Shown: positions 60,905 through 64,000 of the stretch, piece by piece
Layout: each line of letters starts with the position of its first letter
Position numbering within the stretch: position 1 is the stretch's first letter
Assembly (NCBI RefSeq): GCF_022682495.2
Contig: NC_071389.1
Coordinates: 10,159,199-10,223,198, forward strand
Origin: Desmodus rotundus
Taxonomy: Eukaryota; Chordata; Mammalia; Chiroptera; Phyllostomidae
Reading direction: 5' to 3'
DNA: 64,000 nucleotides
Position numbers and translations under genes: made by a program
The notes under the pieces: generated by a model
The model's database searches: none
Told to the model about the DNA's origin: nothing
Seen by the model: the letters and a program-made list of their open reading frames with translations, nothing else

Positions 60905-60985
60905 CCTCTGCAGTCGCGGAGAGCGGAGAGCGCAGAGGGAATAAAGGGGAGGAGAAGGGCGGGAGGAGAGGCGGGGGAGGAGGAT
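60905..60985 (+). repeat. Purine-rich tract
   Basis: GCGGAGAGCGGAGAGCGCAGAG, then GGGGAGGAGAAGGGCGGG and GGCGGGGGAGGAGG; almost all plus-strand bases are purines apart from scattered C. It directly abuts the candidate element to the right and could form triplex or G4 structures. Confidence 0.7.
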
Positions 60986-61290
60986 GAATAAAACCATCGA
61001 CGTTTGCAAAAGAACAGACGATGCCTTTTCTTTTTTGCCTTCTGATCTGTAAACCTCTGGAAATTGAGGGTCTGCGGGGGTCCCTCCGTGCAGCCGGTTT
61101 AATTCTGGCCTCTCGGCTGCACACGGCTTTCTGGAGCCCGCATCGAACAGGCTCCCTAAAGGAGACGTCGATAGGCCCGGGAAAGACAAAACAACGGTGA
61201 ATCCCCTGCCTTCCCTGGGGCCTGGGAGGAGGCCGAGGCAGATGGGGAACCATTGACATTTTAATAGCTGCAGTGGGCCTGCTGCTGGGC
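60986..61290. promoter_or_regulatory. Candidate conserved non-coding element with retained CpG
   Basis: About fifteen CpGs in ~220 bp outside any repeat: CCATCGACGTTTGC, CAGACGATGCC, CTGCGGGG, CAGCCGGTTTAATTC, CCCGCATCGAAC, GAGACGTCGATAGG. ATCGACGT (60996-61003) and its complement ACGTCGAT (61165-61172) are 160 bp apart. Regulatory role is inferred from CpG retention and lack of repeats. Confidence 0.42.
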
Positions 61291-61954
61291 AGCCAGGCTA
61301 GACAAAGGCCCCAGGTCCCCTGACTCCTCCCCCTGGCCTCCTGCCAGCTTGCCACCGTCCTGGGCCCTGTTCGGAGTTGGCTGGGCACCTGCCGGCCCTC
61401 TGAAAGGTCAGAGGCTCCTGCCTGCCAGGCTGCACTTGGGTCTTGGACGTTAAAGGGACAGCAAGAGGCTGTTGGGTCTGTTTGTGGAGCTGATGCAGGG
61501 AGGTGATTTGGGTGGGGACAGTGGTGCTGGGGACAGTGGGAGGACCACAGGGATGGAAGTTATCAACTCTGGCGCCAGGTGGCACCACCTCTGCCCCTGT
61601 GGCTCACACACTGCCCCACTTTCCCAGCCCCTCATGTTCCCACTAGTTTCCTGGGTCCGGCAGCCCCTCTGGGAGACTGGAGCCAGGGATGGTAATGACT
61701 GTCTCAGGCACAGCCCAGGATCCCCCGTCATCGCCCACTGCTCGGATCCGCATCCCTGACCTAGCCTGGTGGGTCTCAGACAGAGGAAATGAGACAATGG
61801 TGGGGGACGGGCTTTGCAAGCTGCAGAGGAGGCCACACAGCTGTGTGCTCTCTCGGTTACTACAAGGAGAGAAGGCTTCTGGACGCCCTTCGCCACCGCT
61901 ACGGAGACCATAACTGCTTTATTGAACACAGAGTCCAGGCCAGGCGTGGGGTCC
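61291..61954. other. No recognised feature
   Basis: GC-rich unassigned sequence with overlapping open frames of no recognisable protein. Confidence 0.4.
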
Positions 61955-62135
61955 AGAGGTTTGCATAAAAATTATTTAGTTTTCACACCGACCCTGGAAG
62001 GTCGGCACTATGATCCTCCCTTTACAGACGGGGAACAGTCTCAGGCAGATGAAGTGGCCTGTCCGCGATCACACACACACACACAGTGAAGGCTGTGAGT
62101 CTGGCTTGGAGCCCCAGCTACCTGACTCCCAATCA
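61955..62135 (-). mobile_element. MIR SINE with (CA)n
   Basis: TTTAGTTTTCACACCGACCC, CCTCCCTTTACAGACGGGGAACAGTCTCAGGC and CTGTCCGCGATCACACAC, expanding into an AC repeat at 62069-62085, form a reverse MIR. Confidence 0.72.
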
Positions 62136-62727
62136 CACACATCTCTGTCCTCTCCAAGTCCCCGGGGGGCTGGGAAGCACCACACCCTTCCTTGCAGCCC
62201 CTCCCCCATCCTCCCACACATACCTCTCTTGGTCCCCTTTCTCCAGTCTTGTACCAGCCCTGTGACCTCCAAGAGTCCTTAGACTGTCACTTGCCATGGC
62301 ACCACCTTTCCCAGAGGTTCTGGAACGTCCCCCTGTGTGGCATGGGAAGATGGACAATGGTGTCGATGGCCTCATCTCAGCAGGCCCCAGAGAGAGGGAC
62401 CTCAGGGTCTGTACCCATAGAGCCTGCCAGGAATGCTGGGTGTGGCTATCTAAGCTCAGCTGACAGCCCAGGGGACTTTGGGGGTCCAGGGGTCGGACGA
62501 GAACAAGGCCATGTCCTGGGTGTTTGAGGTCAGTTGACAGAAGGTCTCTTATATAGGCACCATAAGGTGGGTAAGCCCCTATAAAACCTGCTGCCAACTT
62601 ATGAATTGAGAGGTAGGCATCCCTCCCTCTACCAGCCACAGGTAGAGTCAACAACCTCCTTCATTCAAGTCTAGAGGTAGAGGGACAACACTGGGAACCC
62701 GCCCACAGCCCACAGGAATCAACCAGA
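62136..62727. other. No recognised feature
   Basis: About 590 bp without a supported gene or repeat. Confidence 0.4.
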
Positions 62728-62890
62728 CAGGAGTCTAACCCCTGTCCTACCACATATCAGTGGTACGATTTGGGGGCCTGAGTTTTCCCACCTGTAAAAT
62801 GGGGATAATAAAACTCGCTCCACAGATATTGCAAAGGTTCAACATGCTCGCTACAGCCCAGACATGAAGTGACATTCACTAATGTAGACA
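62728..62890 (+). mobile_element. MIR SINE
   Basis: CTGTCCTACCACATATCAGTGGTACGATTTGGGGGCCTGAGTTTTCCCACCTGTAAAATGGGGATAATAAAACTCG is the forward MIR core. Confidence 0.85.
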
Positions 62891-63664
62891 GAGAATTCGG
62901 TCTGAGCGAAGCCCCTCCCCCGACATTGTCCCCTGGAACTCCTCATTACACCTCTGGAGAACAGGGCCAGGAGCAAGGGGTAGACGTTTCAGCTGTCAAC
63001 AATGGGATGGTCTGTCTGCGGTCAGGAGCAGGGGGCAGTCAGTGGGCAGAGGCTGGCTGACCACCAGGTAGGGAGGTTGGGGGGGCCTCTGGAATCCCAC
63101 TCTATCTTTGCCGCTCCATCGTGTCTGAATCACCTCTGTTCTTCCCTGACTCTTAGACACATGGAAAAGCAGCCTGAGAAGGTCAATGTCTGTTCAAACG
63201 ACTCATACTGGATCAAGCTGAGGGTCCCCAGCTTGGGCTGCATGACGTAGCTGTGTCCACAACAGGGGCTCAGCAAAGACTGTGAATAGTGATGGTGAGG
63301 ACAGACGGACAGAGCAGACCAGGATGAGCTGTGAGGACCGGCAGGGATGGACACGGTTCTTCTGGGCGACTGTAAGAGCGACGGAGTGAACTCCTGCCAC
63401 ATCCCCCAGCACTGGGCCAGAGCTGGGGACCCCAAGATGAGTATGCAGAGCCCTTGCCATGGGCCATCGGGGGACACATTTTTGGCAGTTCAAGGTGGTA
63501 AGGCTATGAAAGGGAGATATGGGAGACTAAGGGAACAGGAAGGACCAGCCTGGAGGAGAAACCTGAGACGGTTGCAATGGATAAAAAGTTAGAGAGAGTG
63601 ATGGTGGAGAAAGATAGGCAAGGTATTCCTTGTAGGGGGGACAAAAGAGCAAAGATGAAAAGCA
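62891..63664. other. No recognised feature
   Basis: Unassigned. CCCCAAGATGAGTATGCAGAGCCC near 63430 could be a worn L2 word. Confidence 0.4.
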
Positions 63665-63762
63665 TGGTCTACCATCTATGTTGTTCACCATAATAATACT
63701 CTAGCACGTATCACCACGCCTGGCAATCGGAGGTGTTCAATGGACATTTGTTGAATGAATAA
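63665..63762 (+). mobile_element. L2 LINE, 3' end
   Basis: GCACGTATCACCACGCCTGGCAATCGGAGGTGTTCAATGGACATTTGTTGAATGAATAA is the L2 ending and tail. Confidence 0.8.
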
Positions 63763-63769
63763 TAGATCT

Positions 63770-63990
63770 AGTGCTGCACACTGCTTGTTAGTCTCCCCCA
63801 TACAACAGCCCTATGAGGCAGACATTATTATTGCCCTCGTTTCACAGATGGGAAACAGAGGCACAGAGAGACTAAATCATTTGCTCAAGATCAAGTGACC
63901 TCGGATAAGGTAGCAAGCGGCAGAGCTGGGATTCCAACTGCAGGACCTGGGCTGCAAAGCCCATCCCCTGAATCACTCTGCTGCAGTGTG
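63770..63990 (-). mobile_element. MIR SINE, near full length
   Basis: CAACAGCCCTATGAGGCAGACATTATTATTGCCCTCGTTTCACAGATGGGAAACAGAGGCACAGAGAGACTAAATCATTTGCTC and GCAGAGCTGGGATTCCAAC are a well preserved reverse MIR. Confidence 0.93.
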
Positions 63991-64000
63991 GTCCTACTAT

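Overview
Organism and kind of DNA. This is nuclear DNA from a placental mammal, almost certainly a bat. The clearest lineage marker is a Ves-type (chiropteran tRNA-derived) SINE at about 55871-56053: it starts GCCCTGGCC, has the CGATTGACGTGTCTCTCTC-like middle and the CCTTGGGTGAAGATT-like tail. A second marker is the 3' end of a bat-type L1 at 42982-43278 on the minus strand. The rest of the repeat content is typical of any placental mammal: many MIR and L2 copies, MaLR (MLT1-type) LTRs, old L1M fragments, hAT-Charlie elements (MER5, MER20) and simple repeats. No bacterial, plasmid, phage or CRISPR feature was seen. Genes. I found no protein-coding gene, no recognisable exon and no structural RNA gene. 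The longest open frames (about 207 codons) are chance frames, some stretched by microsatellites that translate as Arg-Glu, Met, His, Gly or Pro runs. The window reads as intergenic DNA or the inside of a very long intron. Layout. 0-12 kb: an unassigned old repeat, MIR/L2 copies, an MLT1 LTR (6.3-6.7 kb), a small CpG-dense patch (4.6 kb) and an AT-rich unique block (11.4-11.7 kb). 12-25 kb: two MLT1 LTRs, an L1M fragment, a long unique block rich in TAATTA-like motifs (18.1-18.7 kb), a TTCC microsatellite, and an L2 split by a probable ~970-bp solo LTR (21.5-22.5 kb). 25-38 kb: a palindromic DNA-transposon relic, an L1M/HAL1-like fragment, a MER20, a block with two octamer motifs (29.4 kb), a TGGA minisatellite grown at an L2 tail (30.7-31.0 kb), and a CpG-retaining unique block with a perfect hairpin (37.6-37.8 kb). 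38-54 kb: the densest MIR/L2 zone, with an LTR and a young L1 each inserted into an older MIR, an MLT1, a MER5, and an MER20-MLT1-L2 run. 54-64 kb: L1M fragments, the Ves SINE, a 34-C run, two CpG-retaining unique blocks (59.0-59.2 and 61.0-61.3 kb) and a 98-bp local direct duplication (59163/60430). How it may work. With no genes there is no operon or pathway to describe. About a dozen stretches of 100-550 bp are free of recognisable repeats, rich in homeodomain/POU-like motifs, and in several cases keep more CpG than their surroundings. By inference they are candidate conserved non-coding regulatory elements, as in the regulatory landscape of a developmental gene outside the window. This needs cross-species alignment. 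I cannot name the locus. Repeat names come from remembered consensus features, not a database search, so boundaries are approximate (usually within 10-30 bp) and subfamily names are withheld where I was unsure.
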